Positions 44,560 to 54,270 of a stretch of 64,000 nt of DNA are shown in pieces. The stretch spans positions 1-64,000 of the forward strand of contig JAGHYV010000007.1 of the NCBI GenBank assembly GCA_017743475.1. The letters are read 5' to 3'. The notes beneath the pieces were generated by a model. It searched no databases. It was not told the origin of the DNA and saw nothing but the letters and a program-made list of their open reading frames with translations. Source of the DNA: Roseiflexus sp. (lineage in GTDB: Bacteria; Chloroflexota; Chloroflexia; Chloroflexales; Roseiflexaceae). Within the stretch, counting starts at the first letter, position 1; each line of letters starts with the position of its first letter. A program made the position numbers and the translations under genes.

Positions 44560-45972
44560 GATAAGTCCGGTCGCTTATCTAGCGCTGCATCCGACAAGAA
44601 ACCATCACGTTGTTTTCAATTATCTGCGCACTTGCTTCCGATAGGGCGGCTTCCCGGATTTCGAATATGCTGAAGAGCGCCCTGCCAAGCTGGCGCACCC
44701 GGTGAAAGGATTGAAGGCAATCTGAGGGATGATGTTGTAGGGTGAGAGAGTAAATGAACGACAGTGCACCGTGACCCCCACTCCGTCCCTGCTGCTTCTA
44801 TAGTGCACACCCGCTGTGGGGCACGGCGCATGGCGCAACCGGAGAGGCGAAAAGCAACTGCGTATCGCTCTGCGCTGGCGGAAGATCGGTCAGCAGCACT
44901 CACGGTTCATCATCGCCTGCGATCCAGACAGCCACCAGCATGCTGGCGATCCGTTGTCCGCATGTTCCACAAACCTCCTGTGCCATCTATGCCCCGCTCC
45001 GGTCACATACCGCAGCACTGCCTGGCGGACCTGACCGGTCGGCGCACAGGTCGACGTGGCGCGCACCCGCATTGCGAGATGGAGGTGACGGGCGCAGATG
45101 GCGCGCCGCTGCTGAGGGCGCTATACACCCTGATTGGCTCGGACGAGCGCATCCTGATGACCATCCTGCGCTACCGTGCTTTGGCGCGCAGCATTACGAT
45201 TGCGTCGCACTGCGCCGACGCAGCACACCCCGCGATCAGCGGTCGGTACCTGTCTGCCACACCGTCGTCCAGCACAGCAGGTCAGCGCCGACCGCGCGGG
45301 GGACTGGCGGATCGGCGCCCGCCAGGGGCGGATCCATGGTCGGCGGCGCAGGGTGCGCCAGCCAATGGTCCCACCTCTCTGGTAGGGTCGACCAGCGCGC
45401 TACACGGGCGGTGACGAGAGCGTCAATGATCGACGGTGGCATTGGTCAACCCTGCCAGGCGCTGCCCCCGACATGCTGCACGTCGGAGCGTGCTGGTGGC
45501 GCGGCGGCAGGGAAGGCAGACCTGGGTCGCGGTGCACCAGACTCGTTCCGCATTAGAGCGAGGCATCCTCTTGCGCGAACGCCAGTCTTCTGGACAATGG
45601 TTAGACCAGGCTGGTTGCCTGGCGACCGTCGCTACGAAAGGATTGACAGATTGAACGCCTATCCCCCTTTCAACCTCGTATGGGAGAAGGGGGTTTGGGG
45701 ATAAGGGACAAAAATGTACGGGAACGCAGAAGGGAGAAAGGGTGTAAGGATAGCGGTCGGGGGCACGCTACTGGCGCTTCCATGTAAGGGTCAACATTGA
45801 TGCGTGCGGGCGAGACGCCCGCGCACCCAGGCAGTGCGGGGATGCGCACCATTCTGGCATGCCAGGAACCTTCCAGAACGATTAGAGGTTGACCTCGTAG
45901 AAATGCACCTTTGATGATTTGACATAAGAAAAGTTTGGAAGGCAATCTTCCGCCAGGAGATGCGACCGGACG
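44560..45972. other. Long gene-free stretch of 1.4 kb
   Basis: Both strands were read and no open frame resembles a known protein; the longer frames are Arg/Ala/Pro-rich and give no domain signature. Some parts are GC-rich like coding DNA, so a decayed gene is possible. A purine-rich tract (45680-45770) and one GCGGGCG palindrome (45801-45845) are visible near its right end. It separates the metalloprotease gene from the exopolysaccharide locus and may mark its 3' boundary. Confidence 0.5.
45801..45851. repeat. GCGGGCG..ACGCCCGCGC palindromic repeat, third copy
   Basis: TGCGTGCGGGCGAGACGCCC then GCGCACC and later GTGCGGGGATGCGCACC parallel the copies at 12.64-12.74 kb. The same GGGGATGCGC tail occurs in both places. 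Confidence 0.6.
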
Positions 45973-46656
45973 TTATACTCGCATACGGACGCGCTGCTGA
46001 TGGGAGTGTCCGTTGCGTGGTACAGTCATATGTGGTCGAGCCGGGATGCCGGTGACCACGAGGTGATCATCAACCGCCGAGGTCACCAGCGCACCGCCGC
46101 CAACCACACTCCACGCGCCGACCGTACACTGCGGAAGCACCGTGGCGCCGATACCAATTAGCGCCCCTTCGCCGACTACAACGCCGCCACCAAGAGTTGA
46201 TCCCGGCGCAATGTGAGCGTGGGCGCCAATGCAGTTATGATGCTCGACAATGCTTCCGCTGTTGAGAATAACGTTTACGCCGACACGCGCACCCGCATTC
46301 ACGACGGCGCGCGCCGCAATAACCGTTCCTGCACCGATAACAGCATCACGAGCGATAATTGCCGATGGGTGACACGCAACCGTGAACTGCTTACCACACG
46401 CAGCCAGACGTTCATAGATCGCCTTGCGCGTCTGGTTATCGCCGATCCCAATCACCAGCGCATCGTGTTCAATCGCGTCAATGACGGCGAGCGGACCGAG
46501 GATCGGCAACCCCAATCGCCATTCGCCGAAGAGGTGCGGATTATCGTCGAGGTACCCAATCGGCAGCAGATCAGCGCCCGATTCATGCATCCGCAGCAGA
46601 ATGTCGGCAACCACCTGGGCATGACCGCCGGCGCCGATGATCAGCACGCGCTTCAT
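45973..46656 (-). CDS. NeuD/PglD-like sugar O- or N-acetyltransferase
   Basis: The 227-residue protein has an N-terminal Rossmann part, KRVLIIGAGGHAQVVADIL, and a C-terminal left-handed beta-helix with hexapeptide repeats (residues of about 115-215; SIVEHHNCIGAHAHIAPGST). The histidine pair HHN is conserved in PglD, which acetylates UDP-4-amino-sugar. Its start overlaps the sugar transferase stop by four bases (ATGA), and GGAGGG lies upstream. The PglC-like neighbour supports a role in making the first, N-acetylated sugar of a lipid-linked glycan. It is the last gene of the locus. Confidence 0.87.
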   Translation of the reverse strand: MKRVLIIGAGGHAQVVADILLRMHESGADLLPIGYLDDNPHLFGEWRLGLPILGPLAVIDAIEHDALVIGIGDNQTRKAIYERLAACGKQFTVACHPSAIIARDAVIGAGTVIAARAVVNAGARVGVNVILNSGSIVEHHNCIGAHAHIAPGSTLGGGVVVGEGALIGIGATVLPQCTVGAWSVVGGGALVTSAVDDHLVVTGIPARPHMTVPRNGHSHQQRVRMRV

Positions 46657-47273
46657 TGGTAACCGCCCTCCGATGTTCCCTGAAATATGGTCGTTGTGGC
46701 GCATCCGTGCTGGCTGATCCCGTCACGCTGCGCAACCCGCCAGATGGTCAGTGCCAGGATTCGCAGATCGAGCCAGAATGAGAGATGATCGACATACCAG
46801 ACGTCCAGCGTCAATTTCTGATCCCAACTGATCGCGTTTCGTCCGTTGACCTGCGCCCACCCGGTAATGCCGGGACGCACCTCGTGCCTGCGCATCTGTT
46901 CGGGGGTGTAGCGATCCAGATACTCCATGAGCAGGGGACGCGGTCCTACCAGGCTCATATCGCCGCGGATCACATTGATCAGTTCCGGCAGTTCATCCAG
47001 GCTGCTGCTGCGCAGAAAACGACCGAACGGCGTCAGGCGCTGCTCGTCTGGTAGCAGGTTGCCTTCTGCATCGCGCGCATTGGTCATGCTACGAAACTTC
47101 AGCATCGTGAATGGTCGCCCGTGCAGTCCGGGGCGCTGCTGGCGAAAGATCACCGGCGCACCCAGCCGTATCCGCACCAGTGTGGCCAGGATCAACAACA
47201 GCGGCGCGAGTGTAACCAGCGCGATACTGGCGACGCAGAGATCGAACACACGCTTCAGATGATAGCGATACAT
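46653..47273 (-). CDS. PglC/WcaJ-type initiating sugar phosphate transferase
   Basis: The 206-residue protein has one N-terminal hydrophobic helix (about 10-32) and the catalytic core: KFRSMTNARD, SSSLDELPELINVIRGDMSL then VGPRP, and PGITGWAQVNGRN. It transfers a phosphosugar from UDP-sugar to undecaprenyl phosphate to start each repeat. It is the short PglC form, without the extra helices of WbaP/WcaJ. ATG at 47273 was chosen by family length; the frame opens 47 codons earlier with unlikely sequence. It lies 4 bases after the GT4 gene and overlaps the NeuD-like gene. Confidence 0.92.
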   Translation of the reverse strand: MYRYHLKRVFDLCVASIALVTLAPLLLILATLVRIRLGAPVIFRQQRPGLHGRPFTMLKFRSMTNARDAEGNLLPDEQRLTPFGRFLRSSSLDELPELINVIRGDMSLVGPRPLLMEYLDRYTPEQMRRHEVRPGITGWAQVNGRNAISWDQKLTLDVWYVDHLSFWLDLRILALTIWRVAQRDGISQHGCATTTIFQGTSEGGYQ

Positions 47274-47277
47274 ACTG

Positions 47278-48468
47278 CTATACCCTGCCGGTCGCCGCGC
47301 TCTCCGACGCCAGCAACCCTTTTTCGTGCAGGAGCCGATGGTATGCGGCAAGAATCCGTTGAAACACCAGCCGTTCGTCAAACTGCTCATGCGCCATCCT
47401 GCGTCCGGCATCACCCATCGCCCTGCGTCGGTCGTGATCGCGCAACAGGCTGATCAACGCCTCTGCCAGCGCATCCACGTCACGCAGCGGCACGATCAAC
47501 CCGTTGCGTTCGTGCTCTACCGCCTCGCGACAACCGCGCACATTGGTGACCACGCATGGGACTCCCATCGCCGACGCCTCCATCGGCGCGCGCGGAAATC
47601 CTTCACGGTACGAAGGGAGTGCAAATATGTCCATCAGTGCATACATGTCGGGCATATCCTGGCGAACCCCGGCGAAGATGCATGTCGCCGTTCCCGCAGC
47701 CGCCTGAATGTCCTCGTGGGTGAGCGCATCTGCTTTTTCTCGATCAACGCCGCCGACGATCAGCAGCGTGACCGGACCAAAACGCGACTGTACCTGCTGA
47801 ACGGCGCGCGCCAGTTCGAGAATGCCCTTTTCGACCACCAATCGCCCGACGAACCCGATCACCGGGACATCCGGCGGCAATCCCAGCGTTGAGCGCAGGT
47901 GCGCCAGCATCGCTGGATCGACCCGGTTCCGATCAAAGCGCTGGATATCGATACCGTTGCCGAGCAACTGAATGCGCTCAGGTGGACAGATGCCCACCCG
48001 GATGGCGGTGTCCAGGTCTTCGCGGCTCTGCGAGAGGATGAGATCGGAGCAACGAGCTGCGATGCGTTCCATTGCAATGTAGAAGCGTCGCTGTGCAGGC
48101 GGCATATGCTCGTGAAAATAAAAGCCGTGGATGGTGTTAACTACCACCGGCGCCCCCGCCATGCGCGCCGCCAGTTGTCCCAGCAGTCCCGGTTTGGGGG
48201 TGTGCGTGTGCACAATCGCGAATTGTTCGTGTCGAAAGATGCGGTACAGATGCACCAGCGCGCGCAGATCGGCGAAGGGCGTCAGGCGTCGCGTGAGAGG
48301 GACAGCGATGTGGCGGATGCCCATCGACTCGATAACGGGAACGTCGCTCCCCGGCGCCGAGATGCCGGTCACCTCATAGCCCGCCTGAGCGATGCTGCGC
48401 ATCTGGTTGAGCAGCAGATAGCGCAGCGACTGATCGACCGTTGTGATATGTGCCACCCGCAGGGTCAT
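47278..48468 (-). CDS. Family 4 glycosyltransferase
   Basis: The 396-residue GT-B enzyme begins RVAHITTVDQSLRYLL and has VHTHTPKPGLLGQLAAR in the acceptor half. Its donor half has GFVGRLVVEKGILEL and the EX7E motif EGFPRAPMEASAMGVP followed by VVTNVRGCREAVEH. AAAGGACG precedes the ATG. It sits between another GT4 gene and the initiating transferase, so it likely adds the second or a later sugar in the repeat unit. The sugar is unknown. Confidence 0.9.
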   Translation of the reverse strand: MTLRVAHITTVDQSLRYLLLNQMRSIAQAGYEVTGISAPGSDVPVIESMGIRHIAVPLTRRLTPFADLRALVHLYRIFRHEQFAIVHTHTPKPGLLGQLAARMAGAPVVVNTIHGFYFHEHMPPAQRRFYIAMERIAARCSDLILSQSREDLDTAIRVGICPPERIQLLGNGIDIQRFDRNRVDPAMLAHLRSTLGLPPDVPVIGFVGRLVVEKGILELARAVQQVQSRFGPVTLLIVGGVDREKADALTHEDIQAAAGTATCIFAGVRQDMPDMYALMDIFALPSYREGFPRAPMEASAMGVPCVVTNVRGCREAVEHERNGLIVPLRDVDALAEALISLLRDHDRRRAMGDAGRRMAHEQFDERLVFQRILAAYHRLLHEKGLLASESAATGRV

Positions 48469-48480
48469 GGAACGTCCTTT

Positions 48481-49575
48481 CTATGCACTGCGTCCCACCT
48501 GGAGCAGGATATCCACCAGACGCGGCGCAACTGATTGAGTGGAATACGATTGAATGACCGTCGCGCGACCCGCCATGCCCATGCGCTCCCGCAGGTCTGG
48601 ATCGTCGAGCAATCGCGCCAATGCGTAGCGCCACGCAGTCGGGTGATCTGCCAGCATCCCGTTCACATTGTGGGTAATCAACTGGCGCGCCACGCCGACC
48701 GGTGAACAGACCGCCGGAACGCCGACTGCCATGTACTGCACGGCTTTGACGCCGCTCTTGCCTCGCGTCCACTCATCGTCCGGCAACGGCATCACGCCAA
48801 TGTCCAGGTCGTGGAGATGCTCCACTTCGGTCTGCATACTCCACGTGCGGTTGACCACGCGCACATGCGCGCTGCTGTATGCCATCGAACTGATCACGTG
48901 CAGTTCGAGCGGATACTGCTGCGCCAGTTCGGCAAAGACCGTCTCCAATGAGCGGAGATAGGGAAAACCGTTCGGTGTGCCGATCCAGCCAATGACCAGT
49001 CGATCCGTCGTGCGCGGTGCGCGGTAATCCTTCGGCGGGTAGCGGGTGATGTCAACGCTGCTGTTCACTACCGAAACGCGCGGATTCAGGCGGCGCATAT
49101 ATCCTGCCAGATGGTCGTTCCAGACGATCACGTGCGTGGCGCTGCGCACGATGCGTTCGATCTTGCCACGACAGAGGAAGCGCACCAGGGGAAAGGGATG
49201 GTGTCGATAGTACGCATACGTGGCATCATCGAACAGCACGACAAGTTTCACGCCGCGCCACCGCAGCCACTCCTCGAAGCCATACGGCACATAGGGGAAC
49301 AGTTCCTTTTCAAACACGACCAGGTCGTAGCGGTGCGCCTCGAGCAGCGCCCGCAACCGCAGCAGAACGCGACGCGCATAGTACGGGCTATGGCGTACAA
49401 TCTCCCCTATCCCCGTTGGACGATCAAGCACGCCAAAATCGAAGTAGCGGTCGTCGAACAGGGGCGTAACAGTGCAGGTCATGCCCGCCTGTGCATATGC
49501 GGGCAGATACTGATGCACCATGTAGCGACTGCTGCCGCCTCTCTGACTGTAGCGTGTGAGAAAGAGCACGTTCAT
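48481..49575 (-). CDS. Family 4-like glycosyltransferase
   Basis: The 364-residue protein begins MNVLFLTRYSQRGGSSRYMV and ends with a GT-B donor domain: IGWIGTPNGFPYL, DIGVMPLPDDEWTRGKSGVK and AVGVPAVCSPVGVARQLI. The EX7E motif is replaced by EWTRGKSGVK, as in some polysaccharide GT4 proteins. ATG at 49575 follows GAGGAAAC; the frame opens 28 codons earlier. A gap of 14 bases follows the upstream GT2 stop. Which sugar it adds is not known. Confidence 0.87.
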   Translation of the reverse strand: MNVLFLTRYSQRGGSSRYMVHQYLPAYAQAGMTCTVTPLFDDRYFDFGVLDRPTGIGEIVRHSPYYARRVLLRLRALLEAHRYDLVVFEKELFPYVPYGFEEWLRWRGVKLVVLFDDATYAYYRHHPFPLVRFLCRGKIERIVRSATHVIVWNDHLAGYMRRLNPRVSVVNSSVDITRYPPKDYRAPRTTDRLVIGWIGTPNGFPYLRSLETVFAELAQQYPLELHVISSMAYSSAHVRVVNRTWSMQTEVEHLHDLDIGVMPLPDDEWTRGKSGVKAVQYMAVGVPAVCSPVGVARQLITHNVNGMLADHPTAWRYALARLLDDPDLRERMGMAGRATVIQSYSTQSVAPRLVDILLQVGRSA

Positions 49576-49589
49576 CGTTTCCTCTGGCA

Positions 49590-50528
49590 TTACTGCACAC
49601 CTATCGTCAACCTGCACACATAAGCCGTTGCGCGCCAGTACTGGACGGCGTAGTTCCACTGTCGCCGCTGACCTTCCAGCATGGCGCGCACTGTCGCCAG
49701 ACAGGCACGCAACATGAGCGCTGGCGCCAGTGCAACGCAGAGCGCACCCGTCGTCAGCGCACCGTAGTGCTTGCGGAAGAAGATCAACAGACTGGCGTAC
49801 CGTTGCGTGATTCGCGCATCAAGGTTCTGGAGCGAACTCTGACCGCCGTAGTGCGTGATCTGCGGTGTCGGCGTGAAGCGGATTCGCCATCCTGCCTGCC
49901 GCACACGCCAGCACAGGTCAACCTCCTCGAAGTACATGAAGAAGCGTTCGTCAAGTGGACCGGCGCTCCGCCACGCTTCACGGCGCACCAGCAGGCAGGC
50001 GCCAGACGGTTGATCGACATCGCGGGACTCATCGTGCGCCCAGTACGTCATCCTGAACCGCGCCAGCCGTCGATTGTGCGGTGCGAGGCGACTGATGCCC
50101 CAACTCTCTAGCGCAATGTTCAGCAGCGTCGGGAAGTGACTGCACGACGGTTGAAGGCTGCCATCGGCGTTCAACAGCCGCGGACCGAGGATGCCGGTGT
50201 CGGGCATCTGATCCATCAGCGCCACCATGTCGTCCAGTGCGCCCGGTGGCAGCCAGGTGTCCGGGTTCAGCAGGAGAAAGTAACGCCCCTGCGCCCCGGC
50301 GAATCCGAGGTTGTTGGCGCGCGCAAACCCCACGTTCTCCGGCAGGGCAATCAGGCGCACATGCGGGAATGTCGTGCGCAACATCTCGACGCTGCCATCC
50401 GTCGAAGCGTTATCGACCACGATGATTTCGCAGACGAGGGAACGCGCCGCTTCCGGCAGCGACGCAAGACAGGCGCGCAGAAGATCGCGGGTGTTCCAGT
50501 TGACGATTACAATGCTGAGGTCGCACAT
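49590..50528 (-). CDS. Family 2 glycosyltransferase, rhamnosyltransferase-like
   Basis: The 312-residue protein has LSIVIVNWNTRDLLRACLAS, VVDNASTDGS, NNLGFAGAQGRYFLLLNPDT as metal/nucleotide sites, and ERFFMYFEEVDLCWRVRQAG typical of WcaA/RfbN rhamnosyltransferase-like GT2 proteins. Its C-terminal 50 residues are hydrophobic or basic. Its 5' end overlaps the upstream GT4 stop by 22 bases, so the genes are tightly coupled. GAGGCG precedes the ATG. Confidence 0.9.
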   Translation of the reverse strand: MCDLSIVIVNWNTRDLLRACLASLPEAARSLVCEIIVVDNASTDGSVEMLRTTFPHVRLIALPENVGFARANNLGFAGAQGRYFLLLNPDTWLPPGALDDMVALMDQMPDTGILGPRLLNADGSLQPSCSHFPTLLNIALESWGISRLAPHNRRLARFRMTYWAHDESRDVDQPSGACLLVRREAWRSAGPLDERFFMYFEEVDLCWRVRQAGWRIRFTPTPQITHYGGQSSLQNLDARITQRYASLLIFFRKHYGALTTGALCVALAPALMLRACLATVRAMLEGQRRQWNYAVQYWRATAYVCRLTIGVQ

Positions 50529-51694
50529 ACCGGTTCGCCTCGCAGGTGGTAAAAGATACGCTCTTCGGTCAGCGCCACACGATTGATGTCGAACAATTCC
50601 TGGACGATGGCCCGTCCCCTGCGCCCCATCGCGCGCCGCGCAGCAGCAGGCAGGGTCAGGGTATGCAGCAGCGCATCCGCCAGCGCTCCCGGATCACGCG
50701 GCGGAATCAGGTAGCCGGTTTCACCGTCGCGCACCACGTCGGGCAACCCGCCGACAGCGCTGGCAACCACCGGTCGTTCCATCAGTAACGGCTCCACCGC
50801 GCCGCCGACATTCTCCGAGAGCGATGGCACTGCCGCCACATCGCTCGCCGCAAGGATCGCCGGAATATCGGTGCGTTTTCCGGTAAAGATGACGTGGCGA
50901 TCAACACCATGATCGTGCGCCAGTTGCTTCAAATATGCCTCATATGCGCCTCGTGCAGCGCTTTCCGGTTCTGCGCCGACGATCAGGAAGCGTGTCTCTG
51001 GCAGACGTGCCACCACGTCGCGCGCCGCCCGGATCAGCACCTCGTGCCCCTTGATACCGTAGTGCAGGTTGAAGCGCCGAATGGGAGGAATCAGATGCGC
51101 GACCAGCGTCACAACCGGCGCTGTGGAAGGGATGCCGAACTCGTGACGGATGCCTCCCCCGTCCAGCGATGGATCAAACCGTTCGAGCGGAAAACCGTAG
51201 TAGCTCAACATCACCTGAGTGCGTCCAAGGGGCGCCCGCCGATAGTAGCGCACCAGCGCGCGGCTTGACGCCAGGATCGCGCTGTCCATCCAGGCGGTAC
51301 CATACTCTGCGATACGGTAGTGTGGCAATTCCAGGTCCCACAGGCTCGGCGGTTTGAACAGGCGCACCGGCACGCCCGCCAGTCGCGCCGCCAGCCGCGC
51401 CCACAGGCTGATCGGCATCGCATAGTACACCACCACATCCGGGCGCTGCCGCCGAAACAGGCGGTAGAGTGCGTTGACGGCGCGTGCTATGGAACGGGTT
51501 TCTGTCAGGCGGAGTGGCGCCTTCCAGTCGTGCACGTCCATGCCAGCCTCTCGTGCCAGGCGTTCCATAGGCGAATCGGTCGGGCATGCCAGTGCCACCC
51601 GGTGCCCACGTTGCGCCAGGAAGCGCGGCGTATGCAACGCCCATTCGTGCGCTCCATAGCCGGTGACGTAGAGAATGGTCAGCGGCGTGCCCAT
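50507..51694 (-). CDS. Family 4 glycosyltransferase, tandem paralogue 1
   Basis: The 395-residue GT-B protein ends with a donor domain containing GKRTDIPAILAASDVAAVPS, SENVGGAVEPLLMERPVV (an EX6E spacing in place of EX7E) and GGLPDVVRDGETGYLIPP. The N-terminal half differs strongly from the next gene, while the last 110 codons are nearly the same even in DNA (50580-50880 versus 51760-52070). AAAGG precedes the ATG. It overlaps the downstream GT2 and the upstream paralogue (16 bases). Confidence 0.9.
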   Translation of the reverse strand: MGTPLTILYVTGYGAHEWALHTPRFLAQRGHRVALACPTDSPMERLAREAGMDVHDWKAPLRLTETRSIARAVNALYRLFRRQRPDVVVYYAMPISLWARLAARLAGVPVRLFKPPSLWDLELPHYRIAEYGTAWMDSAILASSRALVRYYRRAPLGRTQVMLSYYGFPLERFDPSLDGGGIRHEFGIPSTAPVVTLVAHLIPPIRRFNLHYGIKGHEVLIRAARDVVARLPETRFLIVGAEPESAARGAYEAYLKQLAHDHGVDRHVIFTGKRTDIPAILAASDVAAVPSLSENVGGAVEPLLMERPVVASAVGGLPDVVRDGETGYLIPPRDPGALADALLHTLTLPAAARRAMGRRGRAIVQELFDINRVALTEERIFYHLRGEPVCATSAL

Positions 51695-52899
51695 CGCAAA
51701 CCTTTCATTGCAGGCGCACTCAACAGTTCCTCGTACAAGTGCATGGTTTGCCCGACGGTTTTGTTCAGGTCGAACAATTCCTGGACGATTGCCCGTCCCC
51801 TGCGCCCCATTGCGCGACGTGCAGCTGGAGTCAGCGACAGGATGTGCAGCAGCGCATCCGCCAGCGCCTGTGGGTCGCGTGGCGGAACCAGGTAGCCGGT
51901 TTCACCGTTGCGCACCACGTCGGGCAACCCGCCGACGGCGCTAGCAACCACGGGTCGCTCCATCAGCAACGGTTCGACCGCGCCGCCGACATTCTCTGAG
52001 AGCGATGGCACTGCCGCCACATCGCTTGCCGCCAGGATCGCCGGAATATCGGTGCGTTTCCCGGCAAACAGCACCGTCTGCTGAAGCCCCAGGTCGGCGA
52101 CTATCCGATACAACTTCTGTTTGTAGCGTTCCGCCTCACCCGGCACCAGCGCATCACCGACAATCAGGAAGCGCACATCGGGCAGTGACGCGCGCACGTG
52201 CGCCGCCGCCTCAATCAGGATTTCGTGCCCTTTCAGCCCGATCCCGTCGAAGACATTCAGCCCGCGCAACGAACGCTCCTTCATGGGAGAGTACATATAG
52301 GCGATCATCGTCACCAGCGGTGCATCTGGTGCAATGCCGAACTCGCGACGGATCGGACTCCCGTCAAGCATCGGATCGAACGGATCGAACGGAAAGCCGT
52401 AGTAGATCAGGTGGATCCGCCCGTGCATCACACCGCATGTTTCATAGATACGCTGGGTTGCGGTGCTGGAAGCGATAATCGCACTGTCGAGGGGTGCCAG
52501 CGCCATTTCGATCCGCCGCGACACAGGAATTTCGAGCGGCAACGGACCGGGCCACTGGGTCAGGCGCACCGGAACACCCGCCACACGTGCTGCCAGACGC
52601 CCCCACACATTGGTCGGCGCCAGATGGTTGTGCACCACGTCAATCCGTTCGCAGCGCAACCAGGACGCCACACGCGCGATATACGCCGCAGCGCTACGCG
52701 TATGCCGGATGCGGCGCGGAAACGGTTCGATCCGCGTCGGTATGCCAGCTGCACGCGTCCGTTCCGGCAGCGGACCTTCTTCCGGGCAGATGAGGAAGAC
52801 ATCGTGCCCGGCGTCGCGCAGCAGGCAGAGCGGATGGAACGCCCATCCACCGGCAAAGGCGCTTCCAACGATATGGACGATACGTAATGACCGGGACAT
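51679..52899 (-). CDS. Family 4 glycosyltransferase, tandem paralogue 2
   Basis: The 406-residue protein begins LRIVHIVGSAFAGGWAFHP and has VVHNHLAPTNVWGRLAAR in the acceptor half. The donor half shares GKRTDIPAILAASDVAAVPS and SENVGGAVEPLLMERPVV with paralogue 1. The different acceptor halves suggest different acceptors but the same donor nucleotide sugar. It begins right at the end of the polymerase gene (one base gap). No strong Shine-Dalgarno site was seen, so translational coupling is likely. Confidence 0.9.
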   Translation of the reverse strand: MSRSLRIVHIVGSAFAGGWAFHPLCLLRDAGHDVFLICPEEGPLPERTRAAGIPTRIEPFPRRIRHTRSAAAYIARVASWLRCERIDVVHNHLAPTNVWGRLAARVAGVPVRLTQWPGPLPLEIPVSRRIEMALAPLDSAIIASSTATQRIYETCGVMHGRIHLIYYGFPFDPFDPMLDGSPIRREFGIAPDAPLVTMIAYMYSPMKERSLRGLNVFDGIGLKGHEILIEAAAHVRASLPDVRFLIVGDALVPGEAERYKQKLYRIVADLGLQQTVLFAGKRTDIPAILAASDVAAVPSLSENVGGAVEPLLMERPVVASAVGGLPDVVRNGETGYLVPPRDPQALADALLHILSLTPAARRAMGRRGRAIVQELFDLNKTVGQTMHLYEELLSAPAMKGLRWARR

Positions 52900-54270
52900 T
52901 CACTGCTCACTTTCCTGCCTGACCAGGCATGCCAGGATCAGCACAAATACGAACGAAAGAACGGGATCAAACAGCGGTTCGCCAAACAATGACGCCAGCA
53001 CGACTGCCAGCAGCACTACCTGCACCAACCGCGCCAGATGAACCCGGCGGGCAATGAGCGCTCGCGCGCGTTGCCACGCGGCAAGAAACACGCTGACGCT
53101 CATCACGCCGCCGCCGATGCCAAGCATCGCGCATGCGCTCAAAAAATAGTTGTGGGCGTATGCCAGGTCGTACACCGCCTGCCCGGCGGCAGCTGGCGCC
53201 TGCCCGGTGCGCACCAGGTAGTCGCTGAACTTACCCCAACCGATGCCCGTCAGCGGTGCCGAGAGAAAAGCGTTGATCGCAGCAATCCACAACTCGATGC
53301 GCGCTTCCGCCGATGGATCGAATCCGCGTATCGGCGACCAGGTCATTTCAAGGCGCGCCCACACCGCTTCAGGTAAGCCAAAGAGCACAAAAGCGCATAT
53401 TGCGCCAATGGCGAGCCACAGGGCATAGGAGCGTCCCCAGTACAGCAGCAGCGTTGCAGCGATCAACGCCATATACGAAGAGCGACTGAACGAGAACAGG
53501 ATGGCAGCCAGCAGCACGGCGAGCAGCGGCGCCTTGATCGCCCAACCTCCTCTGGTGCGCCATCCGATCAGGAGTATCCAGCCGATGACCCACAACAGTC
53601 CGAGCGAGTTCTTCAGGCTTCCGATAATGGTATAGGTATCGATCCAGGCATCGCGCCCCTGAAGCCCTTCGATCAGCGTGCGCGAATTGAGCAGAAACGC
53701 GGCAGCCGTGACGATTGCGCCAGTTGCGATCCCGGCGAGCAGCGCGTGCGCCTGTTGCTTCGTGATCCGTGGCGCCGCCAGCGCAAACCAGAAATAGGGG
53801 AGCACCCCAATTGTGGCAACAATGAGGCGGCGCAGACTTAATCCTTCGCTGAAAAGTCCGCGCTCAGCCAGCACAACGATCACACCCCAGGCAATAACCA
53901 GGATCGCTAGTCGCCGGTTCCAGCGTTTCGCGTCCGGTTGATGGACGATCTGATGTACTGCGTGGATGAATGCCATGCTGGAGAGCGCCAGGATCGCCTG
54001 GCTGAAAAGCGCACTGCGTATATCAATCAGATACAGGAGCGGCGCCGCGACGCCGAGCACGAAGGGGGCGCTGCTGTCACTACGCAACACCAGGAACACC
54101 CATACCGCAGCGCCCAGCAACAGCAACAGCAACACCGGCTGAGTCGCTGCCAGCACCCCGATCAGCGGCGCAATGGTCAATCCGATCAGCAACGCCGATC
54201 CTGTCCGGATAGTTTCAGGCGCGACGAGCGCGGATAACCTGTTCATAGAGAGCGTGAATCTTTCGTTCAC
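52900..54270 (-). CDS. wzy: Wzy-like O-antigen ligase/polymerase
   Basis: The 456-residue protein has 11-12 membrane helices and a large outer loop before the late helices, with GIGWGKFSDYLVRTGQAP and YDLAYAHNYFLSACAMLG. H-N in the loop and RSSYMAL earlier fit the Wzy_C/O-antigen-ligase layout. It would join repeat units outside the membrane. A GTG at 54270 or ATG at 54246 could start it; neither has a good Shine-Dalgarno site, and it overlaps the flippase gene by up to 56 bases, implying coupling. Confidence 0.85.
   Translation of the reverse strand: MNERFTLSMNRLSALVAPETIRTGSALLIGLTIAPLIGVLAATQPVLLLLLLGAAVWVFLVLRSDSSAPFVLGVAAPLLYLIDIRSALFSQAILALSSMAFIHAVHQIVHQPDAKRWNRRLAILVIAWGVIVVLAERGLFSEGLSLRRLIVATIGVLPYFWFALAAPRITKQQAHALLAGIATGAIVTAAAFLLNSRTLIEGLQGRDAWIDTYTIIGSLKNSLGLLWVIGWILLIGWRTRGGWAIKAPLLAVLLAAILFSFSRSSYMALIAATLLLYWGRSYALWLAIGAICAFVLFGLPEAVWARLEMTWSPIRGFDPSAEARIELWIAAINAFLSAPLTGIGWGKFSDYLVRTGQAPAAAGQAVYDLAYAHNYFLSACAMLGIGGGVMSVSVFLAAWQRARALIARRVHLARLVQVVLLAVVLASLFGEPLFDPVLSFVFVLILACLVRQESEQ

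Noticed and set aside
44764-45704. Two overlapping plus-strand frames (216 and 254 codons) in the gene-free stretch
   Set aside because: Both are Arg/Ala/Pro-rich, have no clear Shine-Dalgarno site, and show no domain or membrane pattern; composition alone explains them.
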